A stretch of 5,082 nt of DNA, taken from the NCBI GenBank assembly GCA_003165615.1, contig PLWR01000526.1, positions 873-5,954 of the forward strand, read 5' to 3'. The position numbers were made by a program, and so were the translations under genes. The notes under the pieces are model-generated. The model was not told the DNA's origin. It was given only the letters and a program-made list of their open reading frames with translations, and made no database searches. Within the stretch, counting starts at the first letter, position 1. Every line of letters begins with the position of its first letter. This document shows, in pieces, positions 1-4,813 of the stretch. This stretch comes from Acidobacteriota bacterium (GTDB lineage Bacteria > Acidobacteriota > Terriglobia > UBA7540).

Positions 1-15
1 CATAGCTCTGGAGAT

Positions 16-31
16 GTCCCGCATCCGGGAC
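16..31. repeat. Small inverted repeat, 6-bp stem
   Basis: GTCCCG (16-21) and CGGGAC (26-31) pair perfectly around the 4-base loop CATC. No T-run follows on either strand, so this is not a convincing intrinsic terminator. It lies in the first 50 bases, where I cannot support any partial gene. An open plus-strand frame from position 2 reaches a stop near 148, but its second half is encoded by repeat arrays. A minus-strand ATG at 24-22 has no good Shine-Dalgarno. Confidence 0.4.
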
Positions 32-53
32 TTTGACGGAGCCCTGCCCTTCA

Positions 54-81
54 CCCTTTACCCTTTATCCTTTACACTTTT
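54..81. repeat. Heptamer tandem array, CCCTTTA type (4 units)
   Basis: Four consecutive 7-bp units read CCCTTTA, CCCTTTA, TCCTTTA and CACTTTT. The period is exact with a few substitutions. The array sits upstream of the potassium channel gene and supplies the bases of a plausible -35 hexamer (71-76). Confidence 0.75.
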
Positions 82-99
82 CTCCTCGTCATCTACGAT
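71..99 (+). promoter_or_regulatory. Possible sigma70-type promoter for the RCK channel gene
   Basis: TTTACA at 71-76 matches 5 of 6 bases of TTGACA. It is separated by exactly 17 bp from TACGAT at 94-99, which matches 4 of 6 bases of TATAAT. Transcription would begin near 105-107, leaving a leader of roughly 68 nt that contains the whole 111-152 repeat array. The -35 element lies inside the heptamer array at 54-81. This is pattern matching only. Confidence 0.35.
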
Positions 100-110
100 T
101 GCCCAGATCC

Positions 111-152
111 TGGCACCTGACACTTGGCACCTGACACTTGGCACCTGACACC
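111..152. repeat. Heptamer tandem array, TGRCACY type (6 units)
   Basis: Six 7-bp units alternate TGGCACC and TGACACT, with TGACACC as the last, so the array also reads as three 14-bp units. It ends 21 bp before the preferred GTG start of the channel gene and would lie in its 5' leader. An alternative TTG start (138) falls inside the array. Confidence 0.85.
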
Positions 153-173
153 TTTCCGCACCGTGAGGGTTCC

Positions 174-1208
174 GTGAGTCTGCGCAGACAATTGGTGCTT
201 TCGCTGTTGCTGCTGGTGGTGGTGGTACTGTCGGCAGTGGCGGTTTACATGTGGTTTGGCGGGCCGGAGGTCACGCTGCTGGACGCCGTCTACATGGCCG
301 TGATCACCATCACGACGGTGGGTTATGGCGAGATCGTTGATACCCATGCCAATCCAAGCCTGCGGCTTTTCAACATCTTCTTTATCCTTGTCGGCATCGG
401 CATCATGCTGTACGTTTTTTCTGTTTCGACCGCTTTCATTGTGGAAGGTGAACTTAACCACTTTTTTCGGAGACGCAAGATGCAGAAACAGATTCGGGAT
501 ATGCACGACCACCTCATCATCTGCGGCGCGGGTGAAACCGGCACTTACCTGGTCAAGGAACTCCTGAAGACGGGCGATGTCTTTGTGGTGATCGATCACG
601 ACGAAGGGCGACTGGAAAGAATCAGCCAACTGGGTGACGTTCCGGTCCTCAAGGGGGAAGGCGGGGACGAGGATATCCTGACGGCGGCGCAGATCCAAAA
701 GGCGCGCGGCTTGGCTTCGGTTCTTCCCGAGGACAAGGATAATCTGCTCACGACGGTAACGGCGCGACTGTTGAATCCCAATCTCCGCATTGTGGCGCGC
801 TGTGCCGAGGCGCGCATGGTGGAGAAACTCCTGCGGCACGGCGCCAATTCCGCCATTTCTCCCAATATGATCGGCGGCATGCGCCTGGCTTCGGAACTGA
901 TCCGGCCCTCCGTGGTCAGCTTTCTGGACGTGATGCTTCGAGACCAATCCGGAACGTTGCGGGTGGAAGAAATCACGGTTGCTGAGGGCTCGCCCTGGAT
1001 CGGGAAAAAACTAAAAGAAATAGATTTCCACGGGCGGTACGAACTTCTGCCTTTGGCGATGCGCAAGCCGGACGGCGAAATAAGATTCAATCCGCGCGAT
1101 GACACCGCCATGGCGAGTGGCGACGTTCTGGTGGTCATGGGTGACGTTGCCAATGTGTGGAAGGCTCGCGACGCGGCGGGAAACAAAATCCCCCATCGCG
1201 CGGTTTAG
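174..1208 (+). CDS. Two-TM potassium channel with cytoplasmic RCK (TrkA-N/TrkA-C) domains
   Basis: This is probably an inner-membrane K+ channel of the MthK/YugO type (344 aa from GTG 174). A first membrane helix (about residues 7-27) is followed by a pore loop with the K+ selectivity filter TVGYG (48-52) and a second helix (about 66-90). A basic linker (RRRK) leads to a TrkA-N/RCK Rossmann fold with GAGETG (118-123) and an acidic residue at the end of the second strand (VVIDHD). A TrkA-C-like domain covers about 261-326. The four-part order matches the family and the length is complete. I chose GTG 174 because GAGGG lies at 165-169, whereas the longer TTG 138 start lies inside a tandem repeat and adds 12 unlikely residues. 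The RCK ligand (Ca2+, nucleotide or other) cannot be read from the sequence. The neighbours give no functional hint. Confidence 0.9.
   Translation: MSLRRQLVLSLLLLVVVVLSAVAVYMWFGGPEVTLLDAVYMAVITITTVGYGEIVDTHANPSLRLFNIFFILVGIGIMLYVFSVSTAFIVEGELNHFFRRRKMQKQIRDMHDHLIICGAGETGTYLVKELLKTGDVFVVIDHDEGRLERISQLGDVPVLKGEGGDEDILTAAQIQKARGLASVLPEDKDNLLTTVTARLLNPNLRIVARCAEARMVEKLLRHGANSAISPNMIGGMRLASELIRPSVVSFLDVMLRDQSGTLRVEEITVAEGSPWIGKKLKEIDFHGRYELLPLAMRKPDGEIRFNPRDDTAMASGDVLVVMGDVANVWKARDAAGNKIPHRAV
468..482 (+). promoter_or_regulatory. Candidate internal ribosome-binding site and ATG for a free RCK subunit
   Basis: CGGAG at 468-472 lies 7 nt upstream of an in-frame ATG at 480. That methionine is residue 103 of the channel, located in the linker after the second membrane helix and before the Rossmann fold. 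Initiation here would give a soluble RCK protein of about 242 residues. In MthK a soluble RCK subunit made from an internal methionine (M107) at the equivalent place is known to assemble with the channel. Use of this start here is inference. Confidence 0.45.
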
Positions 1209-1393
1209 CGGGGAGCCGCCCGTGGGATGCGGCCAGAAGGGTAGCGTGCCTATCTGCGGGCGGTGGAGGGGACGATGACCGGCCAAGTCCTCGATGCCTT
1301 CCCGGGTGCGGCCTGACCGGCCTGGTCTGCCGGCGGCCTTCACACAGACTCTGACGGGCCTGAACATCGTCACATCCACGGATGACTTTAGAA

Positions 1394-1413
1394 GGGCGGT
1401 TCGCGAACCGCCC
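1394..1413. repeat. Perfect 20-bp palindrome, REP-like
   Basis: GGGCGGTTCG at 1394-1403 is followed directly by its reverse complement CGAACCGCCC at 1404-1413. The right flank continues CCTACGG. It resembles, from memory, a GC-rich palindromic repeat (GGGCGG...CCGCCCCTAC) that is dispersed in many bacterial genomes, but copy number cannot be judged from one window. Position between genes fits a REP-like element. No poly-T follows on either strand. Confidence 0.65.
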
Positions 1414-1481
1414 CTACGGGATATCCTGCCTGTCGTCACGGAGCGGTGGACCACGACGCTACCTGCCGCCCCCCCTCGCTG

Positions 1482-1527
1482 TGCCCCCGATACTCCCCCG
1501 CTTCGGATATCGGCAGGATCGGGGGCA
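1482..1527. repeat. Spaced inverted repeat, 10-bp arms
   Basis: TGCCCCCGAT (1482-1491) and ATCGGGGGCA (1518-1527) are exact reverse complements with a 26-bp spacer. The spacer side contains further complementarity (CCGATA at 1487-1492 with TATCGG at 1508-1513), so alternative foldings compete. Function unknown. Confidence 0.5.
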
Positions 1528-1554
1528 AGGATGAATCCATTTGCCGACCTCGAA

Positions 1555-1575
1555 AATCGCCAATCACCAATCACC
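1555..1575. repeat. Heptamer tandem array, AATCRCC type (3 units)
   Basis: Three 7-bp units read AATCGCC, AATCACC and AATCACC. The array is followed after 9 bp by a separate 8-bp array (1585-1632). It lies past the 3' end of the acetyltransferase gene, which is on the minus strand. Confidence 0.75.
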
Positions 1576-1584
1576 GGATCCCCG

Positions 1585-1632
1585 ATGGCCCAATGGCCCG
1601 ATGGCCCGATGATCCGATGAACCGATGGCCCG
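1585..1632. repeat. Octamer tandem array, ATGGCCCG type (6 units)
   Basis: Six 8-bp units read ATGGCCCA, ATGGCCCG, ATGGCCCG, ATGATCCG, ATGAACCG and ATGGCCCG. Two inner units carry two-base changes yet keep the period, so this is a partly diverged array. It ends about 30 bp from the stop codon of the minus-strand acetyltransferase gene. This is the only array in the window whose period is not 7. Confidence 0.85.
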
Positions 1633-1661
1633 ATCCCCGGCCAGGTAACCTGAGCAAGGAG

Positions 1662-2294
1662 CTATGCGTCCAACGTTACGAACTTCTTCAGGCGCGGCAG
1701 CAGATGCCGATGCGTCGAATCCGCACCATAGAACAAAGCATGGATGTACATCAGCAGAGCGGGATGGGAAAATCGGCGCGGCGGATTTTTCCGAAACTGG
1801 AAATAGCCAAGTTTACCGGCCACCACTTTGCCGGGATGGTGATAGGAGATGAGCGGCCACAATGCCGGGAAAAATCGGAAGCCTTCTTCGGCCAAGGTGG
1901 CGGGCCAGCGGACCCCGGAAGCGACGGTGACTTCGACATAGAAGCGCCAATTCCACCCCTGGGGGCCGCGGCGTTCATGGCGGAGAAGCTGATGCAAAAT
2001 TCGTCTCCCCCATCCCTGCCTGCGCAGTCCAGGATCGACAAAGATGTAGCTTCCAAACACTACGCTGAACGCAGGCAGAACCAGGGTGCAGGCGCCACCA
2101 ATCATCCGATCACCCCCATAGGCCGCGAACAGATGCACGGGATTCACGCGCGCCGGCGAAGGGACCATCACTTTCCGCAGCACCCCCGGGCTGACGCGCT
2201 CGTCGGGGTTGAAGCTTCGGCCGTAGAGCCGGAGGAATTCCTCCAAGGCGCGGCGCTCGGTGGGGCGAAGCAATTTCAGCGTGAGTTTAGGCAT
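1662..2294 (-). CDS. GNAT-family N-acetyltransferase-like protein
   Basis: This 210-residue protein probably transfers an acyl group from acyl-CoA. The acceptor is unknown and it is likely cytoplasmic. The region YIFVDPGLRRQGWGRRIL (about 83-100) matches GNAT motif A: a beta strand and then the R/Q-x-x-G-x-G/A pyrophosphate loop (RRQGWG, 91-96) leading into a helix. The GDRMIGGACTLVLP segment (61-74) fits the strand pair before it. The C-terminal part (about 150-210) is rich in His, Arg and aromatic residues, has no motif I recognise, and may determine substrate. I chose ATG 2294 because AAGG lies six bases upstream of it. The frame is open for 53 more codons, but those run through the divergent promoter region and look non-coding. 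A 318-residue frame on the opposite strand is a shadow without motifs. Confidence 0.75.
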   Translation of the reverse strand: MPKLTLKLLRPTERRALEEFLRLYGRSFNPDERVSPGVLRKVMVPSPARVNPVHLFAAYGGDRMIGGACTLVLPAFSVVFGSYIFVDPGLRRQGWGRRILHQLLRHERRGPQGWNWRFYVEVTVASGVRWPATLAEEGFRFFPALWPLISYHHPGKVVAGKLGYFQFRKNPPRRFSHPALLMYIHALFYGADSTHRHLLPRLKKFVTLDA

Positions 2295-2330
2295 GGGCTG
2301 CCTTGCTCCAATTCGATTTGTGAAATCATA
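2295..2330 (-). promoter_or_regulatory. Possible -10 element and leader of the acetyltransferase gene
   Basis: On the minus strand TATGAT (plus-strand 2325-2330) matches 5 of 6 bases of TATAAT. It would place the transcription start some 24 nt before the ATG. No convincing -35 hexamer lies 16-18 bp upstream, so the assignment is weak. Confidence 0.25.
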
Positions 2331-2347
2331 CTGGTTTCGAGTATCTT
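2318..2347 (+). promoter_or_regulatory. Possible promoter for the DUF1080 gene
   Basis: TTGTGA (2318-2323) and TATCTT (2342-2347) are spaced by 18 bp and each matches four consensus bases. The -35 box would abut the divergent -10 candidate at 2325-2330, so the two promoters would interfere. Weak evidence. Confidence 0.25.
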
Positions 2348-2355
2348 GTATCACA

Positions 2356-2372
2356 GGCCCGGGCATCGGGCC
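2356..2372 (+). promoter_or_regulatory. Leader hairpin upstream of the DUF1080 gene
   Basis: GGCCCG (2356-2361) and CGGGCC (2367-2372) form a 6-bp all-GC stem around GGCAT. It lies in the likely 5' leader. A ribosome-binding sequence GGGAG (2380-2384) follows, 11 nt before the ATG. The hairpin also contains the palindrome GCCCGGGC, so an operator role is equally possible. Confidence 0.35.
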
Positions 2373-2395
2373 AGTGAGTGGGAGTGTAACTCGGG

Positions 2396-3037
2396 ATGTT
2401 GAGGAAACTCGGTTGGTTGCTGATCTTGTTGCTGGTCTTCGCGCTCGCCTCAACGGCTCAAGAAGTGGATGATGCGAGCTTTGCCCCGATTTTTAGCGGG
2501 CAGGATTTGGCCGGCTGGCACGCCATGGGGCAGGAGGATTGGCATGGGGAAAACGGAGTCCTGTGGACGGAAGGCAAGGGCGGATGGCTGCGCTCCGACC
2601 AGCGCTATGCGGACTTCGAACTGCGTCTGGAATACCGCGTCGCGAAAGGCGCGGTCAGCGGGATCTTCCTGCGCTCCGCGGAGCAAGGCGATCCCGCGTT
2701 TACCGGGCTGGAAATCGCTCTGCTCGACGATGCCGGGCAGCTCACTGATTTGCACAGCACCGGGGCAGTTTACGGTGCGGTGATTCCGCTCTACAGCGTG
2801 GGGAGGAAGGCCGGCGAGTGGAACCAGGTGGAAATTACTTTTGTCGGGCGCCACCTCACGGTATACCTGAATGGCAATCGGATTCATAAAATTGACGTCG
2901 ACGATCCGGCGTTTGTTTTTTCCGAGAAGCGCCCTCTGAGCAGGGTTCCCAATCAAGGTTACATCGGTCTGGAAAGCCACACCAACCGCGTTGATTTTCG
3001 CAACCTGCGCGTTCAAGTTATCAAACCTGCTGCCTGA
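2396..3037 (+). CDS. Secreted DUF1080 / 3-keto-disaccharide hydrolase-like protein
   Basis: This 213-residue protein has an N-terminal signal peptide: LRK, then a hydrophobic run at 6-18, with likely cleavage after ASTA near residue 21. It has no lipobox cysteine, so a periplasmic or exported location is expected. The rest is a single DUF1080 (PF06439) beta-sandwich domain. The hallmarks are PIFSGQDLAGW (31-41), GIFLRS (89-94), GLEIALLDD (104-112), TGAVYG (122-127), GEWNQVEI (140-147) and a closing GYIGLESH...VDFRNLRV (188-206). Members of this family are now linked to cleavage of 3-keto-glycosides formed by sugar dehydrogenases; no such dehydrogenase is in the window, so the substrate is open. 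It is a minimal one-domain member. GGGAG at 2380-2384 supports ATG 2396. The M23 gene follows on the same strand 89 bp later. Confidence 0.88.
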   Translation: MLRKLGWLLILLLVFALASTAQEVDDASFAPIFSGQDLAGWHAMGQEDWHGENGVLWTEGKGGWLRSDQRYADFELRLEYRVAKGAVSGIFLRSAEQGDPAFTGLEIALLDDAGQLTDLHSTGAVYGAVIPLYSVGRKAGEWNQVEITFVGRHLTVYLNGNRIHKIDVDDPAFVFSEKRPLSRVPNQGYIGLESHTNRVDFRNLRVQVIKPAA

Positions 3038-3052
3038 AAGAAGTGCAATCAA

Positions 3053-3101
3053 CGAAACTCGAAAATCGAAACTCGAAGCGCGGGCCGATTTTCGAGTTTC
3101 G
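3053..3101. repeat. Long inverted repeat, 16-bp perfect arms (hairpin)
   Basis: The 16 bases at 3053-3068 are the exact reverse complement of 3086-3101, with a 17-base loop. The arms are built from two heptamer arrays in opposite orientation: ACTCGAA, AATCGAA, ACTCGAA at 3057-3077 and three TTCGAGT at 3091-3111. A second register pairs 3067-3077 with 3091-3101 or 3098-3108. It may help end DUF1080 transcription, although no T-run follows, or it may structure the leader of the M23 gene whose ribosome-binding site begins at 3114. Confidence 0.8.
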
Positions 3102-3111
3102 AGTTTCGAGT
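3091..3111. repeat. Heptamer tandem array, TTCGAGT type (3 perfect units)
   Basis: Three identical 7-bp units lie end to end, 2 bp before the Shine-Dalgarno of the M23 gene. The complementary array at 3057-3077 has two ACTCGAA units flanking one AATCGAA. Confidence 0.85.
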
Positions 3112-3113
3112 CT

Positions 3114-3129
3114 GGGGAGATAACAATTG
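3114..3129 (+). promoter_or_regulatory. Ribosome-binding site and TTG start of the M23 gene
   Basis: GGGGAG at 3114-3119 lies 7 nt before TTG 3127. There is no ATG or GTG in frame near the predicted membrane anchor, and this TTG gives a normal short cytoplasmic N-terminus, so the site decides the start. Confidence 0.75.
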
Positions 3130-4527
3130 TCCAATCTCGGTAGCAAATCCGATCGCGGCGTAGGGGCAGCGGTGATTTTCCCGCTCGTCGTTTTGGCCGC
3201 CATTTTTGTGTTGTTGGTATTCAAAGTTTCAAGCCGCCAGGGGCCCACGATCCTCTTGCAGAAACAGCCCAAAGGTTTGGGGCGGAAAACCGAACTCGTC
3301 GTGGAGGCGAGCGAACCGAAGCACAATCTCAAGACACTGTCTTTGGAGGTTGTGCAGGACGGGCAGGTCATTCACCAGTCCACGCTGGTTATCTCCGCGC
3401 GCCCGCGTCGATGGTGGAAGGTCTGGTCCTCCGGCCCGGTGAGCCCCACCCATTGGACGGTTCTGGTGGGCCGCGAGGTGATTCCGGAGCTGAAGGAGGG
3501 CCATGCGACTGTGCAGATCACGGCCCTTAATGATTCCTGGGGCCGCTTCTTTCGGGGCGGACGCAGCGAAGTCAAGCTGGACCTGCCGGTGCGGTTCGCG
3601 CCTCCGCAGGTGGAGGTGTTGACCACCCAGCATTACATCAATCAGGGCGGCTGCGATATGGCGGTCTTTAAGGTTTCAGCAGGAACCGCCGAGTCCGGCG
3701 TGCAAGTGGGTGACAACTTCTTTCCCAGTTTTCCCCTGAAAGAATCCCAACCGGAAACCCGCCTGTGCCTTTTCGCTTATGCGTACAACGTTGATCCTTC
3801 CACCGTCCCCCATATTGTGGCGCGCGACGATGCCGGTAACGAAACGTTGGTCAGCTTCAACTACAAGGTTTTTCCCAAGAAATTCCATACTGACACCTTC
3901 GATCTGGAGAAGCTGGAGGGCGGGAAATTCCTGGAGTCCGTCGTGCCCCCCATTATGGACCAGACCCCCGAACTGCGCGACCAGGGAAGCCTGATCAAGA
4001 ATTTCCTTTTGATCAACGGCCCGCTTCGGCAGGAGGATGCGCAAAAGCTGGTGGCATTTTCCCAGCGCACCGCGCCACGGTTCTTGTGGAAGGGTCCGTT
4101 CCTCCGCTTGCCCGGCAAGACGGAAGCCAGCTTTGCTGACTACCGAACTTACCTTTATGGCGGGCAGCCCGTGGACCATCAAACGCACCTGGGGTTTGAC
4201 CTGGCAGGTTCGGAACACATGCCCGTGCGCGCCGCCAATGACGGCGTGGTCGTGTTTGCAGGGTATTTCGGAATCTACGGCAACGCCGTGGTCATCGATC
4301 ACGGCTGCGGCATTCAGAGTCTTTACGGCCACATGAGCTCCCTCGAGGTCAAAGAGGGAGATCAGGTGAAAAACGAGCAGGAAATCGGCCGCACCGGCCA
4401 GACGGGATTGGCGGGCGGCGATCACCTGCACTTCACCATGCTGCTGGATGGAATTCCGGTGAATCCTGTGGAATGGTGGGACGCGCACTGGATTCACGAC
4501 CGGATTACCGCGAAGTTGCAGATGTAG
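3127..4527 (+). CDS. Membrane-anchored M23-family (LytM-type) zinc metallopeptidase
   Basis: Probably a peptidoglycan endopeptidase facing the periplasm (466 aa, TTG start). A short polar N-terminus is followed by one membrane helix (about 14-33). A long extracytoplasmic region (about 40-330) comes next; it is rich in beta-strand-like segments and could hold Ig-like sandwiches, for example HIVARDDAGNETLVSFNY at 229-246. The C-terminal catalytic domain (about 345-450) keeps the whole M23 set: HLGFD (354-358, zinc ligands H354 and D358), YGHM (H402) and HLHF (433-436, H433 and the zinc ligand H435). With all of these present, activity is expected, unlike the degenerate EnvC/NlpD type. It starts 89 bp after DUF1080 on the same strand, so co-transcription is possible across the 3053-3101 hairpin. 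The stop TAG overlaps the first base of the next repeat stretch. Confidence 0.92.
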   Translation: MSNLGSKSDRGVGAAVIFPLVVLAAIFVLLVFKVSSRQGPTILLQKQPKGLGRKTELVVEASEPKHNLKTLSLEVVQDGQVIHQSTLVISARPRRWWKVWSSGPVSPTHWTVLVGREVIPELKEGHATVQITALNDSWGRFFRGGRSEVKLDLPVRFAPPQVEVLTTQHYINQGGCDMAVFKVSAGTAESGVQVGDNFFPSFPLKESQPETRLCLFAYAYNVDPSTVPHIVARDDAGNETLVSFNYKVFPKKFHTDTFDLEKLEGGKFLESVVPPIMDQTPELRDQGSLIKNFLLINGPLRQEDAQKLVAFSQRTAPRFLWKGPFLRLPGKTEASFADYRTYLYGGQPVDHQTHLGFDLAGSEHMPVRAANDGVVVFAGYFGIYGNAVVIDHGCGIQSLYGHMSSLEVKEGDQVKNEQEIGRTGQTGLAGGDHLHFTMLLDGIPVNPVEWWDAHWIHDRITAKLQM

Positions 4528-4569
4528 GTTACAGGGGACAGGTTACAGCAGACTGAGGACAGGTAATTA
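4528..4569. repeat. Degenerate heptamer-periodic stretch, GTTACAG type
   Basis: In a 7-bp register the units read GTTACAG, GGGACAG, GTTACAG, CAGACTG, AGGACAG and GTAATTA. The first three and the fifth share ACAG; the fourth and sixth have diverged while the register is kept. The stretch begins immediately after the M23 stop codon and ends 16 bp before the start of the truncated IVP gene. Confidence 0.6.
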
Positions 4570-4585
4570 GCGGAGCAGAACAGGA

Positions 4586-4813
4586 ATGGAGATGGCAATT
4601 CAATCTCATCGCGACCTGAAAGTCTGGCAGAAGGCGATGGATCTTTGTGTTGAAATTTACCGGCTCACCAATAAATTTCCTCTCCCCAGCGGAGTGGGCT
4701 GGCATCTTGAGGTTGGTTTGTTGCCCTTCCGTTACTCTTCCTCTTCCTCCACGGCGGAGGGCTTGTGGGCGGCAACGATCTTGTCGGCGATCATCTGCGG
4801 AACAACATCGTAG
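4586..4813 (+). pseudogene. Truncated four-helix-bundle protein (23S rRNA IVP family) remnant
   Basis: The first 32 residues, with SHRDLKVWQKAMDLCVEIYR (7-26) and LTNKFP after it, match the start of the four-helix-bundle/IVP family (TIGR02436-type). That family is about 115-130 residues long and usually continues with a GL.SQ.RRA..S...NIAEG region. Here the similarity stops at about position 4682. What follows is unrelated, and from 4732 the frame simply reads the antisense of fusA to a stop at 4813. Helices two to four are therefore missing and the product should not fold as a bundle. Starts at 4586 (GGAG 10 nt upstream) or 4592 (AGGA 6 nt upstream) are both possible. I tried the other two frames after 4682 and found no continuation, which argues for deletion rather than a simple frameshift. 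The family's cellular function is unknown. Confidence 0.7.
4683..4731. other. Junction between IVP remnant and fusA 3' end
   Basis: These 49 bp separate the end of IVP similarity from the fusA stop codon. They hold a weak 5-bp stem, CCAGC (4686-4690) / GCTGG (4698-4702), with a 7-base loop. On the minus strand no T-run follows it, so a fusA terminator is not evident. The deletion that cut the IVP gene may have ended here. Confidence 0.4.

Larger units (their letters stand above)
1209..1554. other. Gene-free region rich in inverted repeats
   Basis: No reading frame here resembles a protein. The stretch holds a spaced inverted repeat CCGCCCG (1216-1222) / CGGGCGG (1257-1263), and a direct 9-bp repeat TGACCGGCC (1276-1284 and 1314-1322). 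It also holds the 20-bp palindrome at 1394-1413, an inverted pair ATCCTGCC (1423-1430) / GGCAGGAT (1512-1519), and another pair TGCCCCCGAT (1482-1491) / ATCGGGGGCA (1518-1527). No T-run follows these stems, so none is a clear intrinsic terminator. It may be decayed repeat or mobile-element DNA, or hold a structured RNA; I cannot tell. Confidence 0.5.

Noticed and set aside
1..148. Possible end of an upstream plus-strand gene or start of a minus-strand gene
   Set aside because: The plus frame continues through repeat arrays and has no recognisable residues; the minus ATG at 24-22 lacks a Shine-Dalgarno and only eight codons are visible.
111..152. CRISPR-like array
   Set aside because: Units are 7 bp and contiguous with no spacers; a CRISPR repeat would be about 24-40 bp separated by unique spacers.
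138..173. TTG 138 as the start of the channel gene
   Set aside because: It lies inside the heptamer array and has no Shine-Dalgarno; GTG 174 has GAGGG upstream and places the first membrane helix near the N-terminus.
93..947. 284-residue open frame on the minus strand
   Set aside because: It lies antisense to the potassium channel, whose selectivity filter and Rossmann motif are unmistakable; the frame has low-complexity His/Gln/Arg composition and part of it reads a tandem repeat.
1446..2402. 318-residue open frame on the plus strand
   Set aside because: It runs through the octamer array and antisense to the GNAT gene, has no recognisable domain, and ends at the start of the DUF1080 gene; the minus strand carries the GNAT motif.
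2450..3052. 200-residue open frame on the minus strand
   Set aside because: Antisense shadow of the DUF1080 gene, with no motif of its own.
3053..3101. Intrinsic terminator of DUF1080
   Set aside because: The stem is long but AT/CG mixed and is not followed by a T-run on the plus strand, so I annotate it only as an inverted repeat.
3676..4497. 273-residue open frame on the minus strand
   Set aside because: Antisense shadow of the M23 catalytic region, which has all its zinc-binding motifs on the plus strand.
4683..4813. Frameshifted continuation of the IVP gene
   Set aside because: None of the three plus-strand frames after 4682 shows the family's later conserved segments, so a deletion or replacement is more likely than a frameshift.
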